DNA of 64,000 nt from Eustoma russellianum (lineage: Eukaryota > Streptophyta > Magnoliopsida > Gentianales > Gentianaceae), in the NCBI GenBank assembly GCA_036186865.1, contig AP025055.1, positions 22,515,865 to 22,579,864 of the forward strand, given 5' to 3'. Shown piece by piece: positions 1 to 9,979 of the stretch (position 1 is the first letter of the stretch; each line of letters starts with the position of its first letter). A program made the translations under genes and the position numbers. The notes under the pieces were generated by a model. The model ran no database searches. It saw only the letters and a program-made list of their open reading frames with translations, and was not told the DNA's origin.

Positions 1-560
1 GGCCGGTTGTGCACTGGCCTGGCCCGTTTAATGAAAGTGTTTTAAAAAAATTAGGTTGAACTGACCACGGGCCGAGACGAATGGCCAACGGACCGGGCCT
101 CAGTTGGCCCACCCAATTAACTCTGTTGGAAAAAAATGAAAATTATGTATATCGGCGGCAGGCCAGCCTTAGCAGGCCAGGCCTGCGCAGGACGGATCAC
201 GACTGGCGGTTGGCGAGCCAGCCCTTTGATAATTTTAATAAATAAAAGATTTCTGAAGTTCTGGAATTTGTGTTATTTTTATTTAATTATTTTAAAATAG
301 TAATAATTATAGGGAAAATAAAATAAATATCAAAAAATTCTAAATAAATTCTAGAAATTATAAAATGCTGAAATTAAATTATTTCCATTAAATTTCAGTA
401 ATTGTGATAATTTATTTAATTTAGATAATTAGGTAATAAATAGAAATAAATAGGGGAAAATGAGAAAAAATATAGAAAATGCACGGTAAATGTATACAAG
501 CCATGGAAAAATAGGTTTAACATCAAACAACATTAAATCATTACTCGGATAATAAATGAA
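1..560. other. Unassigned AT-rich sequence at window start
   Basis: No coding region is recognisable. The first 230 bases are GC-rich with repeated ggcc words and imperfect inverted repeats built on GGCCAGGCC. From about 230 the sequence becomes very AT-rich. It should be the distal part of the minus-strand LTR that follows, but it does not visibly match the corresponding part of LTR E (about 47900-48480). It may therefore be a variable LTR segment or another repeat. Confidence 0.4.
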
Positions 561-1434
561 CCTAGATTTGAGTGCCGGAGGATGGTGAGAATGGGTCAGG
601 GGCCTTCGGAGATCTAGAAACTTTTCCTAGCTTGAGCCTTGGTTGAAAGGGATTGAAGTTTTCCTTCAACTTCACTATAGAGCACACGGTTTTACGGAGG
701 AAATAAGGGTGAAAATTAGCTACCATTTAAATGAATAAAAGAGCTAGATTGAGGCTAGATTTCCTTATCAAAATAGACTAGATTGAGGCTAAATTTCCTT
801 ACCAAAATAGAGCTTAAGTGGTGATTGAAAGAGATCCAATCCACCAAGATGCTAGCTTCTCCTAAAAGCTTGAGAGATCTTCCCCTTGTGACCATTAGAG
901 GCCATGGTTTTTGTAAGTAGAAAGAGGCACAATGTGAGCTTTACACTTTGAAACGTGGAATTCACTTGGAAGTTAGAATGCAACTTACCTAGATGAGATT
1001 TAGAGTTTGAAGATGGTCTTGAGTCTCCTAAGCCCAAAGCTTGCCGTATGAAATGAGATGATTGAAGATTATCCTAAGTGTGCAAGAGGCCTTTAGTGAT
1101 TAGCTTGGGATGAAATAGGTAGGAATGAATTGAAGCTTCTAGGATAATCTTGAAGAAGGTTTCATGGGGTACAAAAAAAAATACCTGGCGGTCTCACATA
1201 AAAAAAAAGAGAAGGGAGACTCTTCATGTGCATGGAACATAATTATGAAGGGTATTTAGTGGTGTTAGCTATTTACTCCTTGGTTTCTTTTAAGGATAGG
1301 TTAAAGAAAAGTAAGTAAAGTGTTTAGTTGGGGTATTAAGATAAAGGATATCTCATGGATCCCCCATTGTTGTATCCGGCGGTTCTTGGGTGAAAAGGAG
1401 GGAAATTATTCAAAATTCTTGTAGCGTATTCATG

Positions 1435-2137
1435 TCTTCCACATGGATTGGCGTGCTATGACTCTCCCTGCCTGCATCCTTGGGGATTCAGGCAGGCCTG
1501 GTAAGTACTGTTATCTTTTGGCAGGACCTTCATACTGTTTCCTGATGTTTCATATATGCACATTAATCCTTCTTTTCGCATGGATGTGCTCCGGTCTACT
1601 GGTGGCGAGATTCTGTCATTTGGCACTAGCAGGCTCAGTGGCGAATCACCCACAGCATTGGCTCATTATAGCGTCGCCTTGGCAACATCTTTGCCAGGGT
1701 GACATCGGTATGTTTTTGACGACTCATTTTGGATATATTTGGATATTGTATTTCACTGGTATAACTTCTCTCTGGGTTTCTTCTGAGGTGTGGCGTTTCC
1801 TGGACAAGGCAAGCTCAAACAACGCACTCCACTGCTTCAACTGTCACAATCGGCCTACATCATCATCAATCACTAGCGAACGCTTGTATTTTACTATACG
1901 TTTGCAGCATATCAATGACAGCTGAATAAATATGTACGCTTTTTCCTTCGCTAGGGTTTCATCCACAAGGGTGGTTTTACCTGGCAAGGTTTTAATGCGG
2001 CATATCATATACGACTGGAGATATGATATCATTATTTCGTTATTGCATTTTTTCATATACTCTGCTTTTTGTAATAAGGTTTCCCTCCACCATAAGTGAG
2101 GTTTCTCATTAATAAAATTTGTCTTTCATAAAAAAAA
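1435..2137 (+). mobile_element. 5'-truncated LINE 3' end with target duplication
   Basis: This 703-bp insertion ends in an A-rich tail (cataaaaaaa) and is flanked by a 9-bp direct repeat GTATTCATG (1426-1434 and 2138-2146). That is the signature of target-primed reverse transcription. Its last 250 bases match the 3' end of the full LINE at 5125-11455 in reverse orientation. Shared blocks are the run around ttccttcgctagggttt, and aaggtt(t)ccctccaccataag-like sequence just before the tail. The copy begins about 8 bases upstream of the ATGGATTGGCG that follows ORF2 in the full element, so only the 3' region was inserted. It contains a 160-codon open frame (1443-1925) starting MDWR. The full copy has an open frame at the same place, but this is probably not a functional protein. 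Confidence 0.88.
1468..1495 (+). other. 28-nt LINE 3'-region hairpin
   Basis: A 12-bp stem (CTGCCTG-ATCC paired with GGAT-CAGGCAG, one mismatch) closes a 4-nt loop TTGG. The length, the CTGCC/GGCAG ends and the upstream TTGGCG word 15 bases before the stem match three hairpins in the full LINE (5597-5624, 5852-5879, 6059-6086). Confidence 0.75.
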
Positions 2138-2478
2138 GTATTCATGAGGCTATTTACTATATGTGTAAGCCTTTTTGAATTATTTTAAAAAGACTAATAA
2201 AGTGGTTAGTTGGCTTTGAGAAGTGAGATTGTTCTAGAGTCTTCAAGACTCCGTGTAGGCCGGATTCTTCTAAAAAGTTGGGAGGGTAGAATTGTCATTT
2301 CACTTGCTTTATGAGACATACTTATATAATTATACCATTTCTTATAATATTTACTTTAATGAAATTTAATTGATGAAGAAATAATGAAACTTAATAAAAT
2401 GCACTTGGAAGTACTGATATCTTACTAAATCACTTCTTAAGAGTCAGAGATACAGAGTGATTTCCGTTGGATACAACA

Positions 2479-2491
2479 TCCTCCCCCCCTT
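2479..2491 (-). other. Polypurine tract of element F
   Basis: On the minus strand this reads AAGGGGGGGAGGA just before the LTR start TGTTGTA. It is the expected plus-strand primer site. The same tract precedes the 3' LTRs of A and B. Confidence 0.85.
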
Positions 2492-2523
2492 ATCACAAGT
2501 TTCGTCCTCGAAACTTATGAGCA

Positions 2524-3321
2524 CTAGTCAAAGAGATGTGGGTATGAGCTCCTCATGCTTTCTTCAGTCTCCCAAGTGGCTTTATCAATAGAGTGGTGCT
2601 TCCATTGCACTTAACCATGGGAATAGATCGCTTTCTTAGGGCCTTTTCTTTCCGATCAATAATCCTCTCAGGCTCTTCTTCATAAGACACATCGGCTTCA
2701 ATTTTCAACAGCTTCTCCTCAATGATATGACTGGGCTTGTGCACGTACCGGCGAAGCTGGGATACATGAAATACATTGTGTAGCTGAGACAGCGATGGCT
2801 GTAGTGCTAACCGGTAGGCAACTTCCAATCCTTTCAAGAACTTCATATGGCCCGATGAATCTTGGACTCAGTTTACCTTTTATGCCAAATCTTCTTACGC
2901 CCTTCGACGGCGAGACCTTCAAGAACACTTTCTCACCTGCTAGAATTCTAGTGGTCGACGTTTTTCGTCGGCCCAAACTTTGCTTCTGTCTTGAGTAGCC
3001 TTCAACCTTTGCTTGACAATCATCACTTTTTCTCGTGTTTGTTCCACTAGGTCGGGTCCTACAAAAATCTTGTCTCCAATTTCATCCCAATAAAGTGGAG
3101 ATCAGCACTTTCTTCCATACAGTGCTTCATAAGGGGCCATTCCAATGGATCGATGATAGCTATTATTATAGGAAAACTCCACCAACTTAAGACTTTTGTC
3201 CCAACTTCCTCTAAAATCAAGGATACAAGCAAGTAACATGTCCTCCAGTGTTTGGATTGTTCTTTCCGATTGACCATCAGTTTGAGGATGAAACGCTGAA
3301 CTCATCCGAATTTCAGAATGA
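2524..3321 (-). pseudogene. Gypsy integrase C-terminus plus chromodomain, element F
   Basis: The minus-strand frames encode the end of a Ty3/gypsy polyprotein. In order they show SSAFHPQTDGQSERTIQ (integrase core), EFSYNNSYHRSIGMAPYEAL, the GPYEVLERIG region, FHVSQLRRYVHKPSHII and a C-terminal chromodomain with VQWKHHSIDKATWE and PHLFD before a TAG stop. A chromodomain after integrase, with an LTR beginning TGTTGTA and an AAGGGGGG tract, fits the Tekay/Del group of chromoviruses. The frame is broken near 2610, where a base is missing in MVKVQW, and again in the middle. Everything upstream (gag, protease, RT, RNase H, integrase zinc finger) is absent. The coding sequence starts directly behind a 20-bp LTR terminus at 3320-3339, so this is a deletion derivative with no complete function. 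Confidence 0.85.
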
Positions 3322-3339
3322 TTTCCGTTGGGTACAACA
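3320..3339 (-). repeat. Remnant outer end of the 5' LTR of element F
   Basis: Read on the minus strand this is TGTTGTACCCAACGGAAATC, nearly identical to the start of F's 3' LTR (TGTTGTATCCAACGGAAATC at 2478-2459). Integrase codons follow immediately. The rest of the 5' LTR and about 3 kb of internal sequence are missing. Confidence 0.75.
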
Positions 3340-3966
3340 TCTTGAATATGTAAAAGTGTCAAGATACATGTTACATGTTATGCCAAAAACGTTCCATGTG
3401 TTATGTTCGTAGAACACCGAATTTTCGACTTTCGTCGATCACGCGATTTTTCTACGATTAAATTTAAACATTTTGCACATGTTATATATATTATGTCACA
3501 CATAATATACATAGAATAACTTGAAAATTCATCTCTAATGGCTGATGTAAGTGGCGCCCCATGTGCTTTAAAAGTTGAATTTGAAATCTCCACAATTTGG
3601 CCTTAATTGGGTGTAATTTATGTGTACCAACATGGAATGATTTCATGGCTGAATATATCATGTAAGCCACGAAACTATTGCCTCTTTTTGGAGTATATGG
3701 GCTAGACATCTATATATGGCAAGTACGTGACACGTTGGCGAAGTTTCGGTAGTTACCTGATACGACAATTTTTGGTTTGCAACCTTGCAACGTGTCGTAA
3801 TATTTTTGTCATCACCATGACTTATATTATATGATATAAGACCTGAATATACTCATAAATATGATGTAAATATAGTGGTGTGACGTTGACATACGTTTGT
3901 AATATATGCAACGTGTCGGTAGTACGTCAGAATACATGTGTATTGTGCCTTTTTAAAAAAATCTGA

Positions 3967-4008
<42 letters not shown>

Positions 4009-4364
4009 GTGTATATCAAAGTGGATAGGAGACTTTCCATGTTTCAATTTGTTGCCATCATGCCTTCTCCAAATATATCTCCGTTTAATGAACCAGTTAG
4101 TTCATTAACTTAAGTACTTCACTTTATGAACTAGTTTAGTTCATTAATGGTGGCACCTGAAAATAGTTCAAACACAACAAATGTTTGTTATTTGATGTAA
4201 GCTTTAACGCTTCATGGCTTGTTAGTACAGAAACATTATATATAAAGTATATAAGGCAAGTTTATCACAAAAACGTGTCAAGTAAGAAATTTGTCATGTA
4301 TTTCTTAAACACGTAGTATTTAAATCATGTATTTTGTGAATCACTCAAACTCTTTTTCTCAACA
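3340..4364 (-). mobile_element. Old copia LTR fragment (same family as C and D)
   Basis: The minus strand matches the first kilobase of the copia LTRs at 34447, 42792, 50456 and 55648, with clear divergence. Matching landmarks in order are the LTR start (plus strand ctctttttctcaaca ending at 4364), the TAGTTCATTAA inverted repeats (about 4080-4150), the AAAAAGGCAC word, a TATA-like site with ACGTGACACGT (3725-3735), the long ATATTATG palindrome (about 3488-3512) and the block ending at the site where F inserted. A (TA)n expansion lies at 3970-4004. No PPT lies beyond 4364, so it was a 5' or solo LTR. Confidence 0.82.
3970..4004. repeat. (TA)n microsatellite
   Basis: About 17 uninterrupted TA units expanded inside the old copia LTR. 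The intact copies have only a short AT-rich tataaatatatt stretch here. Confidence 0.9.
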
Positions 4365-4927
4365 AAACCGTGATGCAATTTTTCAAAATCATGAATGCAA
4401 TGACTCGACAACCATTTAATCCTCATTCATTTCAATTTTATATTCCATTCTCCATTTCTCATATTTTGTTTTTCTATTTTCCGGTATCATAGGCGTTTAC
4501 CCCTTAGGGTATTCCTATCAATATTCATTTCTAATATCCATATGCGATTACCCCTTACGGTATCCATATGTGGTATTCATTTCTGATATCCATATGCAGT
4601 TATCCTTACGGGATCCATATGCGATATCCATACCCATATGCGGTTACCTCTTACGGCATCCATATGCGATATCCATACCCATATGCGGTTACCCCTTGTG
4701 GCTTCCATATGCGATCTCCATTTCTATTTTTCCGTTTATCACTTTATTCCGACATTTAATTTTGACTTATCACCTACGTATAAGTATACCCACGTATATG
4801 TCCGCACCTATACACGTGCATATACGCGCTTATACTTACATTTATCACTTGAGCTTACTTTTCTCCCAAACCTAGTTTCTTGGTCTCAGTTCATGTGTGT
4901 ACGTCAAGCACATTTCAAAGTAAAATT
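4365..4927. other. Noncoding flank of the old copia LTR
   Basis: No gene is recognised. It contains a decayed tandem repeat (listed separately) and a stretch of TA/CA/GTA words (4770-4850). The open frames through it are products of the repeat and show no protein motif. Confidence 0.5.
4485..4725. repeat. Decayed tandem repeat, unit about 41-45 bp
   Basis: About five copies of a unit built around CCATATGCGATATCCAT and GGTTACCCCTTACGG. The last two full units (about 4633-4690) are most alike. CATATG and CCATATGCGATATCC words make it rich in short palindromes. I recognise no known satellite family. Confidence 0.8.
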
Positions 4928-4970
4928 ACACACACACACACACAGATATATATATATATATATATATATA
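4928..4970. repeat. (CA)n followed by (TA)n microsatellite
   Basis: About eight CA units run into about 12 TA units. The TA part abuts the 3' end of a LINE fragment and probably represents its tail or insertion site. Confidence 0.9.
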
Positions 4971-5090
4971 TTTTGGGAAACGAATATATTTATTGATACG
5001 CCTCACTTATGGCGGAGGAACACCATATTACATCATGTACATTCGTCATTATAAGAAAGTAAATGAAATAGAATACAGATAATGGTGTGT
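4971..5090 (-). mobile_element. Short LINE 3' tail fragment
   Basis: The minus strand reads through a TGGTGTTCCTCCGCCATAAG word, GTGAGGCG and TTTATTGATA-like sequence towards the (TA)n. This resembles the 3' ends of the LINE copies at 2080-2130 and 5125-5180. It is a second, heavily 5'-truncated insertion next to the large LINE. Confidence 0.7.
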
Positions 5091-5093
5091 GTC

Positions 5094-5101
<8 letters not shown>

Positions 5102-5124
<23 letters not shown>
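5102..5124. repeat. (TA)n at the 3' end of the LINE
   Basis: This TA tract abuts the LINE 3' end. A matching longer (TA)n lies beyond the LINE 5' end (11458-11499). Either the LINE inserted into a TA microsatellite or the flanking tracts are expanded target duplications. Confidence 0.85.
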
Positions 5125-5181
5125 TTAAAACCCAAAAATTTTATTAGAATAAGCCCTCTCTTGTGGCGGAGGAATACCTTA

Positions 5182-6111
5182 TTACAAAAAAGAAAGATGG
5201 TATGAAGTAAATATGTGATTATCAACATCCATATAGTATATGATATGCCGCGTTAAAACCTTGCCAAGTAAAACCACCCTTGTGGATAAAACCTTGGCGA
5301 AGGAAAAAGCGTACATATTTATACATATGGAGTGTTGATATACAACATAGAAACCATCGAATAAATGAAATACATAGCGATCCTGTGGGTTGCAGCAATG
5401 CTCTAGAATGAATATCTTGCCGAGTATCTTCGTTCGGAAATGATCCAGGGTGTTCGAAGCTCTCATGTAAGCGGGCGATATATCCATGTCATGCCAATAT
5501 TGCAGCCATGCAGAGAAGAAAAGAAGCGCTGAGTAAAGCAGTGAGAACGTACGGAATGGAGTGCTGGAAAAGAAACAGTTGAAGATCATACCCCGCCTGC
5601 CAGCACAAACTAATGTGCCGGCAGCAATCACAAGACAGGCCAAACCCTTCAGCAAAAGTGCAACAGTAGAGAATTGTGCGGGCAAATTAGCCACGCCATT
5701 AGATACAGCCATCATGCGAACGGTCCAGATCCATAGGAACTCCTCATTGTGATGGTAGGAAACATATGTCAAATAATCATGAAAGTTATTAGGGGGACTA
5801 ATAATGTTTGCCTCTATCCAACAGTGTAAGAGAATGTAAACCATACTGAGTCTGCCTGTACTCAATGGAGTACAGGCAGAGAGGACAGTAAAGCGCCAAG
5901 CCTGTTGGAAAATATGTGCTGAGCGAACATGGTGAGCGCACCTCAGTGGAGTGGAATGGATCCGCCAAGCAACACGTGTGGATGAGTGAAAAATAATGTA
6001 AGTGCTGAAAATGATGAAAATGTGACAGTACAGCGATGGAGTAGAAATCATACCACACCTGCCCGTAACACGAATGGTATGGGCAGAACAAATCGAGATA
6101 CGCCAATCCAT
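5182..6111 (-). CDS. Open frame after LINE ORF2 (possible ORF3, doubtful)
   Basis: A 309-codon open frame starts ATGGATTGGCG (MDWR), 16 bases beyond the ORF2 stop. The truncated copy at 1435-2137 also has an open frame (160 codons) starting MDWR at the same place. The predicted protein is rich in Tyr, Phe, Ile, Ser and Cys and has no domain I recognise. Three short segments around the hairpins look alike at protein level (CSAHTIRVTGRCGMIS, LSACTPLSTGRLSMVY, IAAGTLVCAGRRGMIF), but the RNA hairpins explain that as well. L1-type elements normally have only two ORFs, so I favour a long structured 3' UTR with an accidental frame. Confidence 0.25.
   Translation of the reverse strand: MDWRISICSAHTIRVTGRCGMISTPSLYCHIFIIFSTYIIFHSSTRVAWRIHSTPLRCAHHVRSAHIFQQAWRFTVLSACTPLSTGRLSMVYILLHCWIEANIISPPNNFHDYLTYVSYHHNEEFLWIWTVRMMAVSNGVANLPAQFSTVALLLKGLACLVIAAGTLVCAGRRGMIFNCFFSSTPFRTFSLLYSALLFFSAWLQYWHDMDISPAYMRASNTLDHFRTKILGKIFILEHCCNPQDRYVFHLFDGFYVVYQHSICINMYAFSFAKVLSTRVVLLGKVLTRHIIYYMDVDNHIFTSYHLSFL
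5597..5624 (-). other. 28-nt LINE 3'-region hairpin, third module
   Basis: The ends CTGCC and GGCAG pair, the stem is 12 positions and the loop 4 nt. In the LINE sense it has one G-U pair and one inner mismatch. It is preceded by TTGGC 14 bases upstream and followed by GGGTATGAT. Confidence 0.75.
5852..5879 (-). other. 28-nt LINE 3'-region hairpin, second module
   Basis: A perfect 12-bp stem (CTGCCTGTACTC with its complement) and a 4-nt loop. TTGGCG lies 15 bases upstream and GTATGG follows, as in the other modules. Confidence 0.85.
6059..6086 (-). other. 28-nt LINE 3'-region hairpin, first module
   Basis: CTGCCC pairs with GGGCAG. The inner stem has two imperfect positions and the loop is 4 nt. 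It lies just after ATGGATTGGCG and before TGGTATGAT. Confidence 0.75.
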
Positions 6112-6127
6112 TAGAAAGACCTGATTG

Positions 6128-9100
6128 TCAGCTTACGCGCAGACTCGCTGATGAGAGGTCGAGAACTAATGATGCACGTACCAAGGGTGGAAGGTTATGA
6201 CTGCCGAAATATCCTGTCTCAGGGCGAAGCATTGCGTGCTGAGCTAAATAGTGAGCTGCCATATTAGCTTCTCGATACACATGTGTGATCTCTAATCCAT
6301 GTGACTGAAGTAACGAGTGTAAAAGGCGCAGATGATAATTGCCAAAAATTTGCTGCGTTGTTTGTAGTCGCGATACCAAGTGCACACAGTCGGTTCTATC
6401 ATAATGGATCGGTAGAATGGAAGAAAATATAAGAGACCAAATAAAGTTGCCTGAATTTCTGCCATCAATGGTGTGCATGGCGGCAGACGAAAGGATATGG
6501 CCCGCACACAATCCCCATGCTGATTGCGCAATAGTGCTCCTCCTACAGCATATCGTGCTCCGACTGCGGCATCCACGTTCAGCTTGTGCCGACCAGATGG
6601 CGGGCATTTCCATCTAACAATCTTGAGGCGAGGAGGTCGAAGGCGTGGGATCCATGAAAGAGAAAGAGGAGATCCTGCTGTAAGTTTAGATCCCTGTATC
6701 TTGTGAATCCACATATTAATGTCAAAATGTATAGCATTCCGCAGCATGGCGGCCGAAAAGGATGTTGAATCCCCATATGTGAGCTGAGAATAGAGTTTCC
6801 AGATGTTTGAAACAGTGAGAGCTGGGACAACAATTTTTAAAACTCCAGAGAGTGATGTTGTTGATGAACGATACCACCATGGTAATAAGTATTGCCAAAG
6901 AGTGGATAATGTCGGCTGCAAACCCTGAAGTTCGGAAGCAAAAAATGCCCAAATTAGAACTATGCAATCACAGCGCATGAAGACGTGCGCAACTGAGGCT
7001 GAGGCTTGCTTACAAAAAGGACACTGCGTAGGGCACATCACAGTGTAGCAGCCAATGTAATCCTCAAAAGGTAATGCAGAATTGAAGATACGCCATAACA
7101 ACAGCTTCGTGGATGGGGAGTGATGCTTGGACCAAATAAATTGTGATGATAGTTGTGTGAGGATGGATGTCCGACAAACATTGTTTGCTGATTTAAGTGT
7201 GAACTCACCCGTAGAAGACGGTGTCCACGAAAGGAATTGCCCCGAACCCGTCGTATGAGATACACACATAGAATGTATGCGACAGATTAATTTCCATGTC
7301 GCCGAGTCCGGAAGTTGCGGCATAAAATCCTCTCTTCTGCCATACTTGATATGCATATAGTTACTCCACAAAGTATCATTTTTATGATATGTCCACCAGA
7401 TTCTGCAATGATATGTCTGTTGTAACTGAAAAAGGTCTCGAAGACCCAGACCTCCTTCATCAATTGGACGTGTAATTTTGGACCATGATATCCAATGATG
7501 ACGGCTACCCCGAAGCCATTTTTCTATTGATAATGCAGATGACTGATTTAGGTAAACCACCTGCTGCTAAAATATGTAATGGAAGAGCAGTAATCACTGA
7601 GTGTAGCAGGACTAATCGACCTGCATGCGTAAGGAGTCGTGTGTGCCACCCATTTAAACGTGCCTCCATGTGTTGCAATAAGGCGGTGCAGTACATTGCC
7701 CTATTAATTCCATTGTGTAGATAGGAACCTAGATACCGAAAGGGAAGAGAAGAGAGCCGCATACCAAGAATTTCCTTAAAGATGCGTTGCTGATGCGAGG
7801 CAATATTTGACGAAGGGATGAAATTACTTTTGTGATAATTAATCTTTTGTCCAGATGCTGTTTCGTACTGAGTTAAGAATGTTCGGAAACGACGAAGGTT
7901 ACGCTGTGTGCCTCGTAGAAAAATGAGTAAGTCATCTGCATATGCCAAGTGCGTGATAGCAAATGGAGTACGCCCTAGCCGAAAAGATTGGATGTATCCT
8001 GCTGCCGTAAGTGACTTTAAGCCCCTGCTAAAACCTTCAGATGACAATATAAATAACAGCAGAGATAATGGATCACCCTGCTTTACACCTCGAAATGGGC
8101 GAAACTGTGGCGATGGTTGGCCATTGATTAACACTGATAGCCGTGTTGCGCTAAGATGATTAATAACCACTCGTATGAAGAAATCCGAAAAGCCAAATTT
8201 TCGCAATAAAAGCTCCAGGTATTCGCAGCTTACCTTGTCAAACGCCTTCATCATATCTAATTTCAAACAAAATTGAGACCCCCCTTTATCCATCATGTGT
8301 ATCATCTCCTATGCTAAAAATATTTGTGTCGAGATATCATGCCCCGGCAAGAAGCCTGTTTGCTCCGGTGATATCAATTGCGGCAAGAGTGTTCCGAGGC
8401 GTGTGGCAAGTATACGAGTACAAACCTTACTCAAAGAATTCGTCAGACAAATGGGACGAAAGTCACTAAATGATTGTGGAGATTGTATCTTCGGAATCAA
8501 CGTAATCAATGCAGCGGCCATGACTGCTGGTTGTGGAACTCCCAGAAAAAACTCATGTACTGCTTTGAGAACATCGGAATGTATAATTGTCCAGCATGAG
8601 CTAAAAAAAGTACCGTGAAAACCATCTGGTCCTGCAGCACTTTGAGGATCTAAACTCCACACAGCTGTCTTCACCTCTGTTTCTGACGGAAGCTGAGTGA
8701 GCATAAGATTGTCTTGCTCAGATAGTAATCATGGAATGTACTAAAGAATCTCCGAGTGATCGTATGTTGTCTCTCTTGCAAATAAAGAAGTATAGAACTC
8801 AACCGCAGAGGCCATGATATCATCCGGAGTAGTAAGGAGAATGCCCTCAGAGTTGCGGATTTGCTGTATACTAAGCTGCGTGCGTCTACCCTTAACAAGG
8901 GAGTGAAAATACCTAGTATTAGCGTCTCCATCATTTAACCATTTAACCCTTGCCTTCTGCTTCTAGAACTGCATTTCGTAGTTTGAGGCAAGCAAATAAT
9001 CCGCTTTGGCCTTATAATAGGCTTGCCTCGTATCCTCCGTGGGCGTGGCATCCCATCGGCGTTCCGCTTGATTCAGCAACCCTTCTGCATGCTTCAGATT

Positions 9101-9979
9101 GCTGAAAATATTTCCAAAGACATCTTTATTCCATCTTTGTATATCCTTCTTGAGAGCAAATAATTTTCGGTAAAAACCATGCATGCCACCCGTTGTTGGA
9201 TAGGATTGCCACGCGTTTTGCACAAAAGATTGAAAATTTGAATGATGTAGCCATGCATCTAAAAATCGAAAGGAGCGACGGGATGGTGGAGACGTCATTT
9301 TGCATAGCAAAAGGAGTGGAGTATGATCTGACGTTGTTCGAGGAAAGTGAGTTAACTGCAAGCTATCAAACCGATCTTGGAACATGGAGTTTACAAAAAT
9401 CCAGTCTAAACGTCGTCGAACACGGCCAAGACCCCGGCCATCCGCCCATGTAAACCGGGTGCCATGATATGGGGGGCCATAAGAGAACAGTTTTCAATAC
9501 ACTCATTAAAATCTTGTAACGATGCCAGTGCTGGAGTGGATCTGCCACTGTGATCATCCAGAGAACGGAATGTATTGAAATCACCCCCAACTAGCCAGGG
9601 TAATTGCAATGTGGCATTGAAGTCACACAAGGATTGCCAAAGTATATGACGCTGTGAGGGTGTATGTTTCGCATAGACCAATGAAAGGACAAAAGTATAT
9701 TGCAATGATATTGACAGTAATGTAAGGTGAACCACCTGATCCTTGTCCTGCATGGCAAGCAAACGAAACTCATTATCCCACCAAAAAAAACCAAATATGC
9801 TCAGACTGCGAAACAAAAGCCTGCGAGAAACCAAGACGTAAACCATATCCCGTTATCTGTGAGGGAGTATGTTTAGGTTCGATCAAAGCAAGTAGATGCA
9901 ATTTATGTTCGCAAATCAAATTACGTAATTGGGGCAGAGAGGCACGCATGCCTCAAATATTCCAGATTAATATATTCAT
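6128..9979 (-). pseudogene. LINE ORF2: endonuclease, reverse transcriptase, RNase H
   Basis: The start ATG (9977-9979) overlaps the ORF1 stop as ATGA. Domains in order are as follows. The APE-like endonuclease begins MNILIWNI and continues through VYAKHTPSQRHILWQSL, LVGGDFN and TSDHTPLLL (about 9979-9250). RT has LDPQSAAGPDGF, RPICLTNSL, KLDMMKAFDKV, GVKQGDPLS and the catalytic YADD at 7931-7942. A zf-RVT region contains CPFCKQASASVAHVF (about 6960-7030). RNase H (about 6620-6128) has LNVDAAVGARYAVGG, MAEIQATLFGL and HVYREANMAAHYLA. This copy is broken by a TGA at codon 9 (9953-9955, probably CGA to TGA), a frameshift at the run of six G at 9472, further stops near 8964 and 8306, and frameshifts near 7530 and 6400. 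All catalytic segments are still recognisable, so decay is recent or partly sequencing error. Confidence 0.9.

Larger units (their letters stand above)
560..2478 (-). mobile_element. 3' LTR of gypsy chromovirus F (partial)
   Basis: On the minus strand the LTR begins TGTTGTATCCAACGG at 2478, directly after a polypurine tract and the end of an integrase/chromodomain gene, so it is a 3' LTR read leftwards. Blocks around 590-1080 resemble the corresponding part of LTR E (48480-48900). These include the run around a cacacggtttt or catacggtttt word and the paired 'ccatgg' and 'acttacctagatg' blocks. A LINE fragment interrupts it at 1435-2137. The left boundary is uncertain because similarity fades near 560. 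Confidence 0.7.

Noticed and set aside
4568..5054. Overlapping open frames of 63-138 codons
   Set aside because: They are translations of the CCATATGCG tandem repeat and the CA/TA microsatellites in several frames.
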